From: Rehmannia glutinosa
Taxonomy: Eukaryota; Streptophyta; Magnoliopsida; Lamiales; Orobanchaceae
Assembly (NCBI GenBank): GCA_016081115.2
Contig: CM071936.1
Span: 86,419,943-86,483,942 of the forward strand
DNA: 64,000 nucleotides
Direction of reading: 5' to 3'
Shown here: positions 22,241 to 33,990 of the stretch, piece by piece
Layout of the letters: every line of letters starts with the position of its first letter
Numbering within the stretch: position 1 is the first letter of the stretch
The notes under the pieces: generated by a model
Database searches by the model: none
Told to the model about the DNA's origin: nothing
What the model saw: the letters and a program-made list of their open reading frames with translations, nothing else
Position numbers and translations under genes: made by a program

Positions 22241-24200
22241 CACACTTGTATCTAATAGGCTTTACATTGTTCGGAGTTCAGAAAATTTGTCCAAATACAT
22301 CCCGTTTTTCTAGGAAAATTAATTTAGATTTTATTGCTTCCTCCCATATAAGCCAAATCAGCCCTCTTACGACATTCTATTATAGAGCGTGGTTCACAAT
22401 GTTATGATTTCTTGAGCAACCGAGAATACAAAATTATCACCAATAATTATTTCATTTCGATCCCATATTTCATTACTATAGCTCGTGAGATTCTCGGTGC
22501 TATCAGAATTTTCGATTTGTACATTTTTTGAGATATTAGGCTCTACAAATTTGTCTGGAGCATGCTCCTTATTATCAATTTTCCTCTTTCTTATTCGAGG
22601 AACAATATATTTTGAGCCAATAGGTCTACCACGTTTTTATCGTGGGATGTCATCATTCATGATCTTATTTTCATCTGGAACAATAATCCTGGTTGGAGTA
22701 TTTGCAACCAAAATATGACTTTGTGACTTTGCTAGCATCGTTAAATGCATTAGGAAGTCTATTAGCAATATTTGCAAATGAATGATTCTATTCACCTCAC
22801 TTTCATATTCAGAAGTACGTGGATCTAAATGGGATAAGCTTTGTTCATTCTAGGAGATGCTCTCAACTGGTTTTTATATATAATATCTTTATCATTTCCC
22901 ATTGATGGAAATGTTGTCTCATCAAAATGACAATCCACAAATCTAGCGGTGAATAAATCTCATGTCATTGGCTCCAAATACCGAATAATTGACGGAGAAT
23001 CAAATTCAATATATATATGTATACCAAGTCTACATTGTGAATCCATCTTTATCCTACGAGGAGAGCGGAATCGGCAACAAAGACACCCAAAAGTGCGCGG
23101 TGCGAAATTTTGGCTCAAAACCAAGAGTTAATTGCATTGGGAGTGCATATGATAAGCGTGACCAAATGAGTGTTGATGTATGCAATACTTCATGACCCCA
23201 TCTTTGCACTAGTGAGCTTTGATTACATTAATAGTGTACGAGCAATAATTTTAACTCGTTTAATCGAGGATTCCCGCAATCCATATTGAGTATGAACATG
23301 TGCTCTTGGGTGTTCAACATTAATTATCGAGTGTTGTGCAATATTCATCAAAACTTTTGATGTAAATTTTCCACATTATCCATCCTTATATTCTTAATGG
23401 GATAATCAGGGAAATATGCTTGGAGTTTAATAATTTGCGCTAATAATGGAGCAAATGCAATATTTCTAGTAGATATAATAAACATATGTGTGACCATCTA
23501 TACGATGCATCTATTAGAACAATAAAATATCGAAATTGCCCACCCGCGGGATGTATTGGTCCACAAATATCACCATGAATACGTTGCAAAAATGATGGTG
23601 ATTCAAAACCAACTTTTTCCATGGAAGGTTTAGTAATAAGTTTTCCTTGTGAACACAATTCACAGAAATAACATTTGGACATCAGCATCTTCGTGCTTTC
23701 TAATAGATGTCCATTAGTGTGTTCAACAATCTTACGCATCATAGTTGTTCCTGGGTGTCCTAGGTGATCATGCCATAATCCAAATATATTAGGATTCACC
23801 AGCTTCCAAGGCATGGTGGCGTAGGATACAAAAACTTTAATTAGACACAATACAATCCAGAAGCTGTTGCTTCAAATTTCTCATGGATAATTCTTTTTCC
23901 CATTTTATAGGATGTGATACATAGACACTCTTTATTATGTTCATTTAGTCTCTCCAAGTGATAGCCAAATCACGTACTTTCTTAAAACTCGATAGATTTC
24001 TTTTTGATCTACTAAATAATAACACATTTTCAATATGCAATATTGTACCATTAGGCAACACCACTGTTGCATTCTTGGAGCCATCAATAATCTCAATGGG
24101 ACCAGATATAGTTGTAACTCGTGCCTTGCACAATTTCACACTCGAGAAATGTATTTTATTTCTTAATATTTTTTGCACTATCAAGTAGACAATAGTCTTT
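22200..24200 (-). pseudogene. Element B pol remnant (protease, integrase, start of RT)
   Basis: Reading right to left: LLDSA where the DSG protease motif is expected (about 24187), then GPIEIIDGSKNATVVLPNGT (24184-23945). The pre-integrase domain follows, with LWHDHLGHPGT and KCYFCELCSQGK (HHCC type), and the integrase core with HGDICGPI and VLIDASYRWSHI (23850-23440). Further pieces such as RGRPIGSKYIVPR sit near 22600. EEAIKSKL and KRDVFGQIF near 22270-22370 are the start of RT. The rest of RT and all of RNase H are missing before the 3' LTR, so B is an internal-deletion derivative with several frame breaks. Confidence 0.75.
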
Positions 24201-24920
24201 TTTATTGGTATTTCCCATGTGTATATGGTATAATTATTATTAAATTAATATTATAAGATTATCAAAAAAAAATCTTTTTATTGAATTGTAAAATAACTAA
24301 ATAGCAACATCAATGCACAACAAAAGTTATAAAAGATTTTATTCAACAACATAGATACATAATCATCTAATTATTACAACGTGCTAAAATAACTTGTTAC
24401 GGCTAACAGAAGAAGAATGGTGAAAATAAGAAGCTCAACCATAAACCAAAAGTATTCTGAAGGATATTCTCCAACAAAAAGAATAAGATAGTGTACATGA
24501 AAACTATTGTAATGAGAGAAACACTACGGTTAAGTTAACCATTTTTGGAATGAAAGAAATGTGAAGATTTAGAGAGATGAGAGAATACATGGAATTTGTC
24601 GAATGAAATATTGGTATATTTATAGATAAAAGTTATTGTTCATAGTCATTTAATATAACTGTTGGAGGAGAGAAATTAATATAAAAATTTTGAATGTAAA
24701 ATTTGTGAATATTTTGTTAGAAATTTACTGATATTTTATGATCGAAATATTAAATACAAACAAATTTATTATTTCACATTAAGAACTTAAAACTGGGAAT
24801 GTATCATCCGGTGAAAGTACAAACATTGGTATAATAAATTTAAACTGGGGAATATACCATCAGAGAGAAATAACATACAAATATTGAATCTAATTTTATG
24901 TTATACATTCGGCACCTTAT
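24201..24920 (-). other. AT-rich non-coding insert or spacer between B gag and protease
   Basis: About 0.7 kb without coding potential between the zinc knuckle and the protease. On the minus strand tctataaatatacc (near 24620) looks like a TATA box. I found no terminal repeats. It could be an insertion of unknown type or a degraded gag-protease linker (DFLEDPEA is readable near 24935). Confidence 0.35.
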
Positions 24921-24934
24921 GCCTCAGGATCCTC

Positions 24935-26005
24935 AAGAAAATCTAGTATATAAAGTGATTTCTAGTCCTTGATAGGATTTTGATTGTGTATAATTTCATA
25001 TGTGTAGGCCTCAGTACTAGTAAGTGGCTCTACTGCCTCAGTGGCATGTGTTTGAATACCCTTGCCTTTATTTTTCTTTAATTTCTGATATAGATTTACT
25101 AGGTGTTGGGCAATTCGACATGTTTTGGACCAATGTCCTGTCATACTACATATGTTACAAAGATCACCACCAGTTCTTTTCATAGACATTTTTCCTTTAT
25201 CACGATTACTGATTTAGATGCCACTGTTTGACCGTATAATCATTTTGGCAGGAATAATAATAATTATTTCGATTACAGTAATTACGACCCCCACGGTCAT
25301 ATTTATGAGTATTTTGATGTGGGCCACCACAGTCACGACCCCTGCGGCCACCACGCCCGGGTTTATACTTACGACCTCTAAATCGGCCCCCTCATCTGCT
25401 AGAGTTAACATGTGCTTCAGGCACTGCATTAGCCCCAGAAGGTTGCAGATCGTGATTTCTCAACAACAATTCATTTGATTTCTCAACAACAAGATTAATT
25501 CAAAATATGTCTTAAATTGTCGTTGTCTATATTATTGTTGGAGCATAATAATTGATTTATGCATAGTGGAGAATGTTTTTTTCAATTTATCATATTCAGA
25601 TAATTTTTTTCCCGCAAAGATCTAGTCGTGACTCAATTTTAAATAATGTTGAATTATAGTCGGCAACGGACTTGAGTCCTGTGACCTTAGTTGTTGCCAA
25701 TCATATTGTACCTGCAGGAGTATCACAGTTCTGGTATGATCAAATCTATATTTGAGCTTTTGTCAGAGCTCAGAAGGCCTTTCAATTTGTATATACTCAT
25801 TTTTCCAATCATTAGATAGATGATGACGTATAAATATCATTTCATTCACCTCATCTTTTACGATGGCCTCTTCGATTTTTACAGGAATCAATGTTTTAGC
25901 CATATCTTGACCCTGAAGGTGCAATTTAATATCTAGGCACCATGATAAATAATTACCGACAGTTGTATCGAGGATCTGGAATTTTTGTTTTCTGATACCG
26001 ACCAT
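24935..26005 (-). pseudogene. Element B gag remnant with zinc knuckle
   Basis: Starts MVGIRKQKFQILDTT at 26005 and continues GNYLSWCLDIKLHLQGQ, the common copia gag N-terminus, to MIFIRHHLSNDWKNEY. After a broken middle part an Arg/Gly-rich linker is readable near 25230-25400. 25189-24962 holds CNICSMTGHWSKTC, a CX2CX4HX4C zinc knuckle that binds RNA. Several frame breaks. Confidence 0.75.
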
Positions 26006-26079
26006 TTTCTACAAAGAAAATAAAATAAATTAGTATAAAATATTAAAACTTGAAATATACAAACCTTTTCTCGAGTAAT

Positions 26080-26096
26080 AACTCGTGCTGATAACG
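26080..26096 (-). promoter_or_regulatory. Primer-binding-site region of element B
   Basis: Directly inside the 5' LTR the minus strand reads cgttatcagcacgag, a start seen in many plant copia elements. I cannot name the priming tRNA with certainty. Confidence 0.5.
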
Positions 26097-26153
26097 TGTT
26101 ATAGATAATCTTTAAATCATGTATATATAATCTTGTGCAAATTATGAAATTAG

Positions 26154-26184
<31 letters not shown>

Positions 26185-26398
26185 TGGAGAGAGAGGAGAG
26201 ATCAATTTGATAAATGAAATTAACACTAATTGTGATTCAAAGTTGTGCAATCTTCATTCCGTAATCACACATATATATAGTTAAAAAGTTCAACTATTAC
26301 ACATTTGAATCAATAATTAAACTTGTGAACTCATGCTAAAGTCCACACCTACTCCATGACAATTTGTCATACCTACTCCATGATAATTTGTCACAACA
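26097..26398 (-). repeat. 5' LTR of element B
   Basis: 302 bp, tgttatagataatc ... tttgtcacaaca, with an internal (TA)n run at 26155-26174. It is the uninterrupted partner of the split LTR 2284-2365/21689-21937. Confidence 0.85.
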
Positions 26399-26569
26399 AT
26401 TTGGTATTTTGTTACATTTATGTGATTATTTGAATTTAAGTTATGTTAGATATTGATCAGTTGGTTATTAAAATATTCTTTATTTGTAAAATATATCACA
26501 TAATAATTAACATATAACATTACTATTTCATATAATATAAGTAAAAGTTTAACTAATATTCATTAGACT

Positions 26570-26665
26570 AGTTGGAGCGATCATTGAATGAACCATCAAA
26601 TTGGTTGAACCACTAAACCGATAGTAAGATTGATTTGTTCACTGATCCAATTTTTAAAACATTAG
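26570..26665. repeat. Fragment of the accgg/ggttgaacc repeat
   Basis: Contains gaatgaaccatcaaattggttgaaccactaaaccg and is related to the fold-back repeat at 955-1780. Short, with no clear ends. Confidence 0.4.
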
Positions 26666-26805
26666 AATGACTAATATTGCTAGCTTGACTCTATTTATAT
26701 CATACCAGAGTAATGATCATACATTATACATTAGTTAATCAATAACGTGTTGTGTAATAGTCAATCGAAAATTAATAAATAACAATCATCAATAGTTACT
26801 ACTAT

Positions 26806-26972
26806 AAAAGGGGAACGGATTTCGTGTTCCATTTTTCGTGTTCCACTACAATGGAGAGTGGGTATGTATCAACATATAAGTATGTGTGACCGATTTTTTA
26901 GATGTAAATACACATGTACATCATCCAATGGAGTGGAACACTAAGTGGAATAAGAAATCTGATTCCCTATAA
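26806..26972. mobile_element. Small MITE with terminal inverted repeats of about 40 bp
   Basis: The left end aggggaacggatttcgtgttcc pairs with the reverse complement of the right end (agggaatcagatttcttattcc), and the inner part gtgttccact is shared on both arms. Flanked by ctata on both sides. 167 bp, non-coding. Confidence 0.65.
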
Positions 26973-27375
26973 AGTAGACATACCCACTACCCAGGCATCT
27001 TCATTAGATCACCTATTATTGCTAGTACATCATCTCAAAAATTACACTAATAGTCTATTTTTGCCTTTTCAATCACCAATTACATCCAATTATATTTTTA
27101 TTTAAAAAGATATGACAACAACTATTCACTCTATCTTATATTATCAATCACCGATCATATTCAATTAGTATTTTATTAAAAAATAATCACATCAACTATC
27201 ATCATTACATTTTTATCTCGTAACCAATCACACTCCAAAATTCATTTTTAGTATTTCAAACAACGTTTTCACAACATCTCTCTGAAAATAGAAATAAATG
27301 TGAAAAACACTTTGGCATCACTATTTTCTAACTTTTATTTCAAAAAGAATCGGGTGAAAACAACTTTGGCATGGT
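26973..27375. other. Non-coding stretch
   Basis: Repeats of catttttatct/caatcacc-like sequence, with no recognisable gene or element. Confidence 0.4.
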
Positions 27376-27378
27376 GTA

Positions 27379-27444
<66 letters not shown>
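27376..27444. repeat. (CT)n(AT)n compound microsatellite
   Basis: tctctctctc run directly followed by atatatat. It marks the left limit of the recognisable copia D sequence. Confidence 0.95.
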
Positions 27445-27445
<1 letters not shown>

Positions 27446-27446
<1 letters not shown>

Positions 27447-28932
27447 TCGGAACGAAATTGAAATTAGCCCAAATTCAGTGGGAATGACCTACTAGAAAAA
27501 GACTTTCAAAATCTATAAATATGATAAAGTAAACGTGGTATAATACCCTATCTGCATTTTGAGGTTGAAGGTGAATCTTTCATGTGTGCTTCTGTAGATA
27601 TTGATGTGCTAACTAATTATAAAGAAGTTATGACTTCTCCAAATGTAAATAAGTGAATAACTACTATGGAAGAAGAGTTGAGCTAAATGGTTAAGAACCA
27701 AGTCTAGGAACTGGACGATCTTATGTCTGGGCGTAAGGCCATTGGGAACAAGTAGGTTCTTCAGATGAAACAATTGGTAGATAGATCTATCGACAAGTAT
27801 AAGGCTCGACTTGTAGCGAAGGGTTATACCAAAAAAGATTGTGTAGGTTATGAACAGACATTCTCTCAAGTGGTAAGGTTTGTCTCCATTCGCCTCATTC
27901 TATCTCTTGTCGCCTATTTAGATCCTAAATTATTTCAGATGTACGTTAAGATAGCATTTCTCAGTGGAGAGCTCGGCGAGGAGATCTATATGGATCAACC
28001 TTTAGGATTTCAACAAGTGGGGCAAAAGCACAAAGTATGCTGCTTGAAACATTCCATTTATGGGCTAAAACAATCGTCAAACAGTTGTACCATTGATTTC
28101 ATCGAGTTATAATCAAGATGGGCTTTACGATGGTCAAAGAAGACCCTTTGTGTGTATGTGAAGAGATGTGGGAGGAATTTCTTGATACTCATTGTATGTG
28201 GATGATATTTTATTGGTGAAAATAACATGGAGATGATTATCGTCACTCATAATCATAATTTGTCATCTACTTTTGAGATGAAAGATATGGGAAAAGTTGA
28301 GCACATTCTTGGTGTTAGGATACTGGCTGGATCATTCTAGGAAACTTTTGTATTTGCTCAATAGACTTACATAAAGAGGATTCTAGAACGTTTATGTATG
28401 AGAAACGTTAATCCATTTTACACACCCATGGACAAAAGTTATGTTCTTAAAAAAGAATTATGCTCCAAAATGGAATAAGGAAGGGAACACATGGCTAAAG
28501 CTTCATATGTGAGCGCGATAGTTTGATGTATGCAATGATGTGTACTTGACCGGACTTGTCTTTGTAGTTAGAATGGTGAGTAGATATCAAAGTAATCCTG
28601 GATGTGACCATCAACTCTTTGTCAAAAAAATACCTAGATATTTGAAAAGGACAAGTGATCTAGCTTTGTGCTACCTTGGAGTTAGTTTGAAGCTAATTGG
28701 ATATAATGATGTTGATGGATCAACGGATAAAGATGAATGCAAATCTACATTGGGATATGTATTCTTATTGGGAGCGTTGTCATCACTCGGTGCGGCAAAG
28801 TAACCTTGTATCTCTTTATCCATCATATAAGTTGAATATGTTGTTTATATGTCGGCCCATCTGAGAGAGGCAATCTGGTTGAGAAGGTTTCTTCAGAGTC
28901 TGCACATTATGACGCATGTTGATGATGCAATT
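27446..28932 (+). pseudogene. Copia D pol remnant (RT and most of RNase H)
   Basis: Starts within the linker before RT. IGNKWVLQMKQ and YKARLVAKGYTKKD, then FLSGELGEEIYMDQPLGF and SIYGLKQ (27765-28112), are copia RT. A degraded YVDD box follows near 28195-28215, then RPDLSFVVRMVSRYQ-like sequence and RYLKRTSDLALCYLG, ending with DKDECKSTLGYVF (28540-28803) of RNase H. The frame runs on as REAIWLRRFLQSLHIM to GATGATGCAATT, where a solo LTR interrupts it. The coding continues as small pieces at 30906-30921, 32199-32257 and 33832-33990. No gag, protease or integrase is present. Confidence 0.75.
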
Positions 28933-29379
28933 TGTAACGCCATAGTTCTTGAATTGTGATTTTTAGCATTACTAAAATATAAGAACTACATTCTACCATA
29001 TCATTTTTTTTTCTAAAAATATATCTACTGCAGCGGAAGCATAAATTAAAATGGGTTTAATATAAACGAGAAAAATCCGAAAATTCGTAGCATTAAAGAA
29101 TAAAAATGTCATAAAAATTTTCAAAGCTAAAGTCATTAATAGGAAATAATGATAACGCAAACTAGTTTTCTCCCTAAGATGCGAATACTAATAAATAGAA
29201 AAAATTTCATTGGCTTCCCCTTCATCGGCTCCGCACCCATCCGGATAATCTGAAGGAAAAAAATTAGTAATGGGGGGATGAGTAACGCATACTCAGTAGG
29301 GACCCTAACTGTTGAAATTGAATATAGACTAACATAATTTAATAAATTCAAGCACATATACATTGCCGTCACATATACT

Positions 29380-29555
29380 TTGCCATCATATATACTTTGC
29401 CATTTGGCCGAAGCCATACTTTGCCACTGGCCGAAGCCTATTTTGCTATTTTACCGAAGTCATACTTTGTCATTGGCCGAAGCCTACTTTGCCATTTGGC
29501 CGAAGTCATACTTTGCCATTGGCCGAAGCCTACTTTGCCATTTGACCAAAGTCAC
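29380..29555. repeat. Tandem repeat inside solo LTR E, unit about 22/45 bp
   Basis: catactttgccattggccgaag with alternating cct/tca endings, repeated about seven times. The two plus-strand open frames across it are by-products of the repeat. Confidence 0.85.
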
Positions 29556-30783
29556 ACATAAATAAATACGGATTCTTCACATATAATATGTACATCAAGT
29601 TCAAGAATTTTAATCACATTGTCAAACATAGAATTCATAAAATTATACATGACATATTAAATAAAAACAATTAAACTTTGCACTTAAAAGGTGTAAAGAA
29701 AATCCCTACCTCAAAAGCAGTTGATAGTCGTACGAAGCTTGAAATTAGAAAGCCTAGACGTCTAATCTCCGTCGCCTACAATAAATATTGGCATAATTAA
29801 GTGATAGAAAATAAATTCTAACTCTAATTCAAAAGTAAAAGTGCTTATGTAATAGGCTAGGGTTCCTAATAGGTGAAATTTGAAAAAACATAAGTTTTGG
29901 GGCTTAAAAGAAAGAATTTTATAGTTAAATAAAGATTTTGGATTAAATTGAAATAGGGTGGGGTTGAAATGAAAATTCCAGAAACACCAACTTAGTCCCT
30001 AGGGCTAAAATATAATTTCTGAAAATTAACTAGGATTTGGGGGTTAAACTGAAAACATCTGGGACTAAATTGAAAATGGAAAGAAACTTTAAAGAACTAA
30101 ATTTAAAAACACTATAATTGCCAACAAGGACAAATCTTGATTAAATTTCTAAAGGATAGTCCCTGGCCCTAAAAATAAATTCACGTCTGCATCTCGCCGA
30201 AATCCATCAACCCACTTTTCTTCTCCAAATTTGGCCGGCGACCATTGTAACTCCGGCAAGTCAAACTCCGACATTTCTTTCTACTATTCAGACCCATATA
30301 CGCACACCTTAAACACACATCAAGCATACACACACTAACCCACATGAAATATACACACTAAATTACACACACATAATTGATTTAATTCACACGCACATAT
30401 ATCACTGAGTTTTGCACACAAGCAAACTCACATACTCCATTAATACACACACACACACTTCTCACGACAACACACACATTGCACAACAGCATATAATATG
30501 TATAAGTATATGCATATATAAATTTGTATATATAAACCTTATTAAAAGCTAGTTGAAAAGAGAAAAAGGACAGAAAAATTTCTGAGTATGTACCGTACGA
30601 GAGAGTACGAAAAGCTGGAAAAAGTGCCAAATAGGTTCTCTCCCTCAAGTTTGATAAAGGTGGGAGTTGTATAAGAACGTGGGTTTGAAAGTGGGAGGAT
30701 TTGGTGGGATACAAGTTTATCTAAAAGAGTTTTGAAAAAAACATAATTCTTTAATCCCATTAATAGCTTTATTATAAAAAAAA

Positions 30784-30835
30784 TTATATATATATATATA
30801 ATATATATATATCAGATAATATATATATATAGATA
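30784..30835. repeat. Imperfect (TA)n tract near the start of solo LTR E
   Basis: tatatatatataatatatatatatc... followed by atatatatatatagata. Confidence 0.85.
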
Positions 30836-30921
30836 TAAATGGGATAAATAAATAGGAAATTAATAAATAAATAAATTATATATAAAATAAATATCGGATA
30901 TTACACAATTCTTGTCCATTG

Positions 30922-32198
30922 TGTTAGATAAATATATTTATTGTAATTTTGATGATTTTATATAATTGAGTTTTATAACAAAACAATGTCCCCAAATATT
31001 GTCCAAATACTTCAAAACATTTTCAATGATTTTTACTAAATTTTTGAAGTACTTCTTGAACTTTATTTTTAACAAAATTCAGACAACTTCTCTGTATTTA
31101 GGTCATCCGGTGGCCCTATAGGGCAACCTCTACCTGAAAGTTTGTCAAAATAGAGAACAACATATTTGCTAAAAATGGGAAGATTGACCAGGTCCACTGG
31201 GGGTCCTTGAGTCGGCGATCAGTCTCTCGCTTTTTTTGAGGATTTTTGGAATTTCTCTCATATTCTCTATGTTTGATGGGGACCAGTTGGACCACTAAAG
31301 GGGCTGAGTCGCACCCTAGGTCGATTGGTCGCCCTAGCACATCAGCCGGCACCATCCCAGGGCATCCTGTGTTTAAATATTCTCAACGTCTTTATTTGTT
31401 AGAGGGTGATCTGTCGCCCTAAGGTTTTATCAGCAGAAACTATCCGTTGCAGCAGACAACTTTTCATGAAATTGTGGTTTTGCTTCTAACAACTATTTTC
31501 TTGGATTATTTGGCATTTCTTTTACAGATTTCACTCCTCTAGGAAAAGCCTATGATGGTGTTCAAATCAAGGAGCTCTCTTATAAATACTTGAAGGCTTG
31601 AAGGATCAAATACACAACACAATTATTCAAAGCAACAAGAAAACCAGCAAATTCTCTTATTCTTCATTGTCAACATTCTTGTTGTATTTAGCCTAAGCTT
31701 TACACTTGCACATCTTGAGTATTAGGCTTCCTTCTTGATTACACTTGCACTTCAAAGTTGTATACTTCATTTGAGTTGTAATCTTGATTGGTTCAAATCA
31801 TCCAAAACAAGACATCCTTGTTAACTGTTCTTGTGGTAAGAACACACTTGGTTGATTCTAGGTATTGAAGAGTTTGGTGCTATTCATTGTTGTAAGAAGA
31901 TTGTGGTAATATTCATAGATGGTATTATAAGAAGAGTGTGGTGCTCTTCAAGGTAAATGTTGTAATAGTTTGAAATCTATTAATATACTTTTTCCATTTC
32001 AAAATTCTTTCGGACATACCGGGTGGTAGAGCATTAGGCCCCAAGTGGGTTGAAGCTCTATAAATCATTGTGTGTTGTTTATATTTATGCACTTTTAATT
32101 CTCCGCCATCTTCATATTCGAAAAAGTGGGCGTAAATTGAAAAATCGCAAAAATCTATTCACCCCCCCTCTAGATTTTTGTAGCCACTTGGACTAACA
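30922..32198 (+). mobile_element. Solo LTR of copia family C
   Basis: tgttagataaat ... tagccacttggactaaca. It aligns with the C1 LTR at 59695-61087 in the start, in the aatattgtccaaatactt block, in the aaggtggtag-like block before the 3' end, and in the final ccccccctctagat...tagcc. Flanked by cattg (30917-30921) and tattg (32199-32203), a 4/5 target duplication. It lies only 16 bp of host sequence downstream of solo LTR E. Confidence 0.8.
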
Positions 32199-32257
32199 TA
32201 TTGTGACAACACATCTTCACTAATGTATGCTAAGGATCCCAAGTATCATGGGAGGAT

Positions 32258-33831
32258 TGTAGGTACCAAGAGGTGTGGTGTAAGGTTTAGAAGGGGGGTT
32301 GAATAAACCTTACCAAATTTTGACTTTTAGTCTTTGTAAGAATTTCAACATAGTTGACTCAAATCAACTGTGTCCTTAGGGGACAGCTAGGTTGGGCTAT
32401 ATTCAGCTAAGTTACCCACTCAACAGACTCGATAGAGCTGTTGATAGTATAACTTGGCTACTTAAGCTAACACTTAACTTTAGTTGATTTGGTTTTTAAC
32501 AGCGGAAAACTTAACACCCTTTTGTTTGATTAAAGCTCATTTTTAACACTTGTTTTAGTACTGTTATTAATCAGTTGGATTAGCAAATTAACTAACAGCA
32601 GATATAAAAATATATGCAAGAAAGTAAATGCTAAAAGTAAAATGACACAAGTAATTTTTATAGTGGTTCGAGGATGGGGTAATTCCTCTAATCTACTCTT
32701 CTCCAACTCCTGGAGGAATCCACTAGGTAACAGATCAAGTTACAAAGTAGTTCTCAGTCTAAAGACAACCTTGATCACACAGCTGGCTTCTCTTGCGACT
32801 CAGACTCAACCTTTCTTCTTCACAAGACAACTAGCTGCCTTGCTACTTTAGCTCCCTTCAGGTCCTTGGATTTGTTCACACAGTCCTCCAACAAACTTGA
32901 ATCTCCTGGTTCGACCTTGAACCTTTCTACAACTCCTTCAACTTGGAAAGTAGACCCCTTTTTGTTCTTCAAATGTTTCCTCTTCAACTGGTTGAAGTTA
33001 TATTTCCTTCACAACGTGTGTTGGATCGAGTTTCTTCGAGTTTTAGGCTTGAGGAATTCTATGATAAGCTTTGATAATATTGTAGGTTATGCTTGCTTGA
33101 CAAAGCTTGATTCTTTCGTGCTAGGTTCAGGTTACCTTTTCTAAAATGCTTCCTCAGCCTTTTATAGTGCTCATTTGAAAATTTGCCCGTTGAAGAGATA
33201 AGCTATTTTCAAATGCCATTTCTTTTTCGTTGGCTTGTCTTTTCTTGATCAATCAAAGACTTGTGATGGTGACCCTTCCTCGTATTAAATGGCTTCGCAT
33301 CATCATTACGGTCCGACCTGCTTTAGTGTTTCTCATTGGCTTATTCTTTTTGCATGTTTCTGGGTTAAACACTTTAAGACCTAGCAGCTTGGACATATTA
33401 GTATATCGAGTAATATTCTTGACTTCCTTCTAACGGATCAATGTCAGATGTCTTGACTTGACTGATGCATTTACCCCTTGTGACTTGAGTCAGCTCCAAT
33501 CATAAGATTGACTCAACTATTACTTCAACTGATAGACTTGGCTTCTTTCATTGACTTGACTGATACTTCCTCAAACTTCACACAGTTGTTCCTTAGATGG
33601 CTCTCCATCAGTCGAGTCCTTGTCTTCCTTCTTGGCCATACTCAGCTGACACACAGCAGAGTCTTCACTCTAGTCTGCAATTGACTTCTTGCATTCTTGA
33701 CTTAGCTGACTTCACTCAGCTCTTTCAGTCATATCTATTACAATAAATAATTACAAGGAAAATAGGGTGCCAACTTCCTAGTCTAAGTTTTACATGGTAT
33801 CATCAAAATCTAACAAATAAATTTCCTAACA
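32258..33831 (-). mobile_element. Solo LTR of the SIRE-like family A
   Basis: tgtaggtaccaag ... aatttcctaaca is the reverse complement of an A-family LTR, more diverged than the LTRs of A1 and A2. Flanks aggat (32253-32257) and aggac (33832-33836) are a 4/5 target duplication. This copy keeps CAG/CTG triplets at places where the young copies have irregular changes. Confidence 0.8.
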
Positions 33832-33990
33832 AGGACTAAGTATATTGACACCAAATATCACTTTATACAATAGAGCATTGTGCAAGGCCAAAATGTTGTC
33901 AGACATATTCATACTAGTGATATGGTCGTTGATCCTTTTACTAATATTTTGTGAAGAGATATGTTCCGAAGGTGTGTTAGAAGTATGTGT
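33832..33990 (+). pseudogene. Copia D RNase H tail
   Basis: When the three solo LTRs are set aside, the host frame reads HCDNTSSLMYAKDPKYHGR (30906-30921 plus 32204-32257) and continues here as TKYIDTKYHFIQ. Later shifted pieces include DMVVDPFTNIL. That is the normal end of copia RNase H and pol. Confidence 0.75.

Larger units (their letters stand above)
2284..26398 (-). mobile_element. Copia element B, interrupted by about 19.3 kb of nested insertions
   Basis: The 5' LTR is 26097-26398. The 3' LTR is split into 2284-2365 and 21689-21937, and the internal region is 21938-26096. The split LTR pieces together match the intact one: both contain the stretch around ttgtgcaaattatgaaattag, then (TA)n, then gagagaggagagatcaatttg. 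The flanks gtttg (2279-2283) and atttg (26399-26403) are a 4/5 target duplication. The insertions inside the (TA)n of the 3' LTR are the Mutator-like element at 2366-6717 and copia A1 at 6750-21688. Without them B would be about 4.8 kb. It has gag, protease and integrase remnants but lost most of RT and RNase H. Confidence 0.8.
28933..30905 (-). mobile_element. Solo LTR E, Ty3 chromovirus (Tekay/Del)-like
   Basis: tgtaacgcc ... ggatattaca, flanked by a perfect 5-bp duplication caatt (28928-28932, 30906-30910). The sense strand is minus: TGTAATATCCG... then an AT-rich start, and near the end GGGTCCCTACTGAGTATGCG, GATTATCCGGATGGGTGCGGAGC, CTTCCGCTGCAG, then GGCGTTACA. That order is typical of Tekay-type LTRs. 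1973 bp, no internal region. It disrupts the RNase H frame of copia D. Confidence 0.8.

Noticed and set aside
29363..29565. Two 60-codon plus-strand frames rich in Pro/Ala/Trp
   Set aside because: Direct translation of a 22/45-bp tandem repeat inside a solo LTR.
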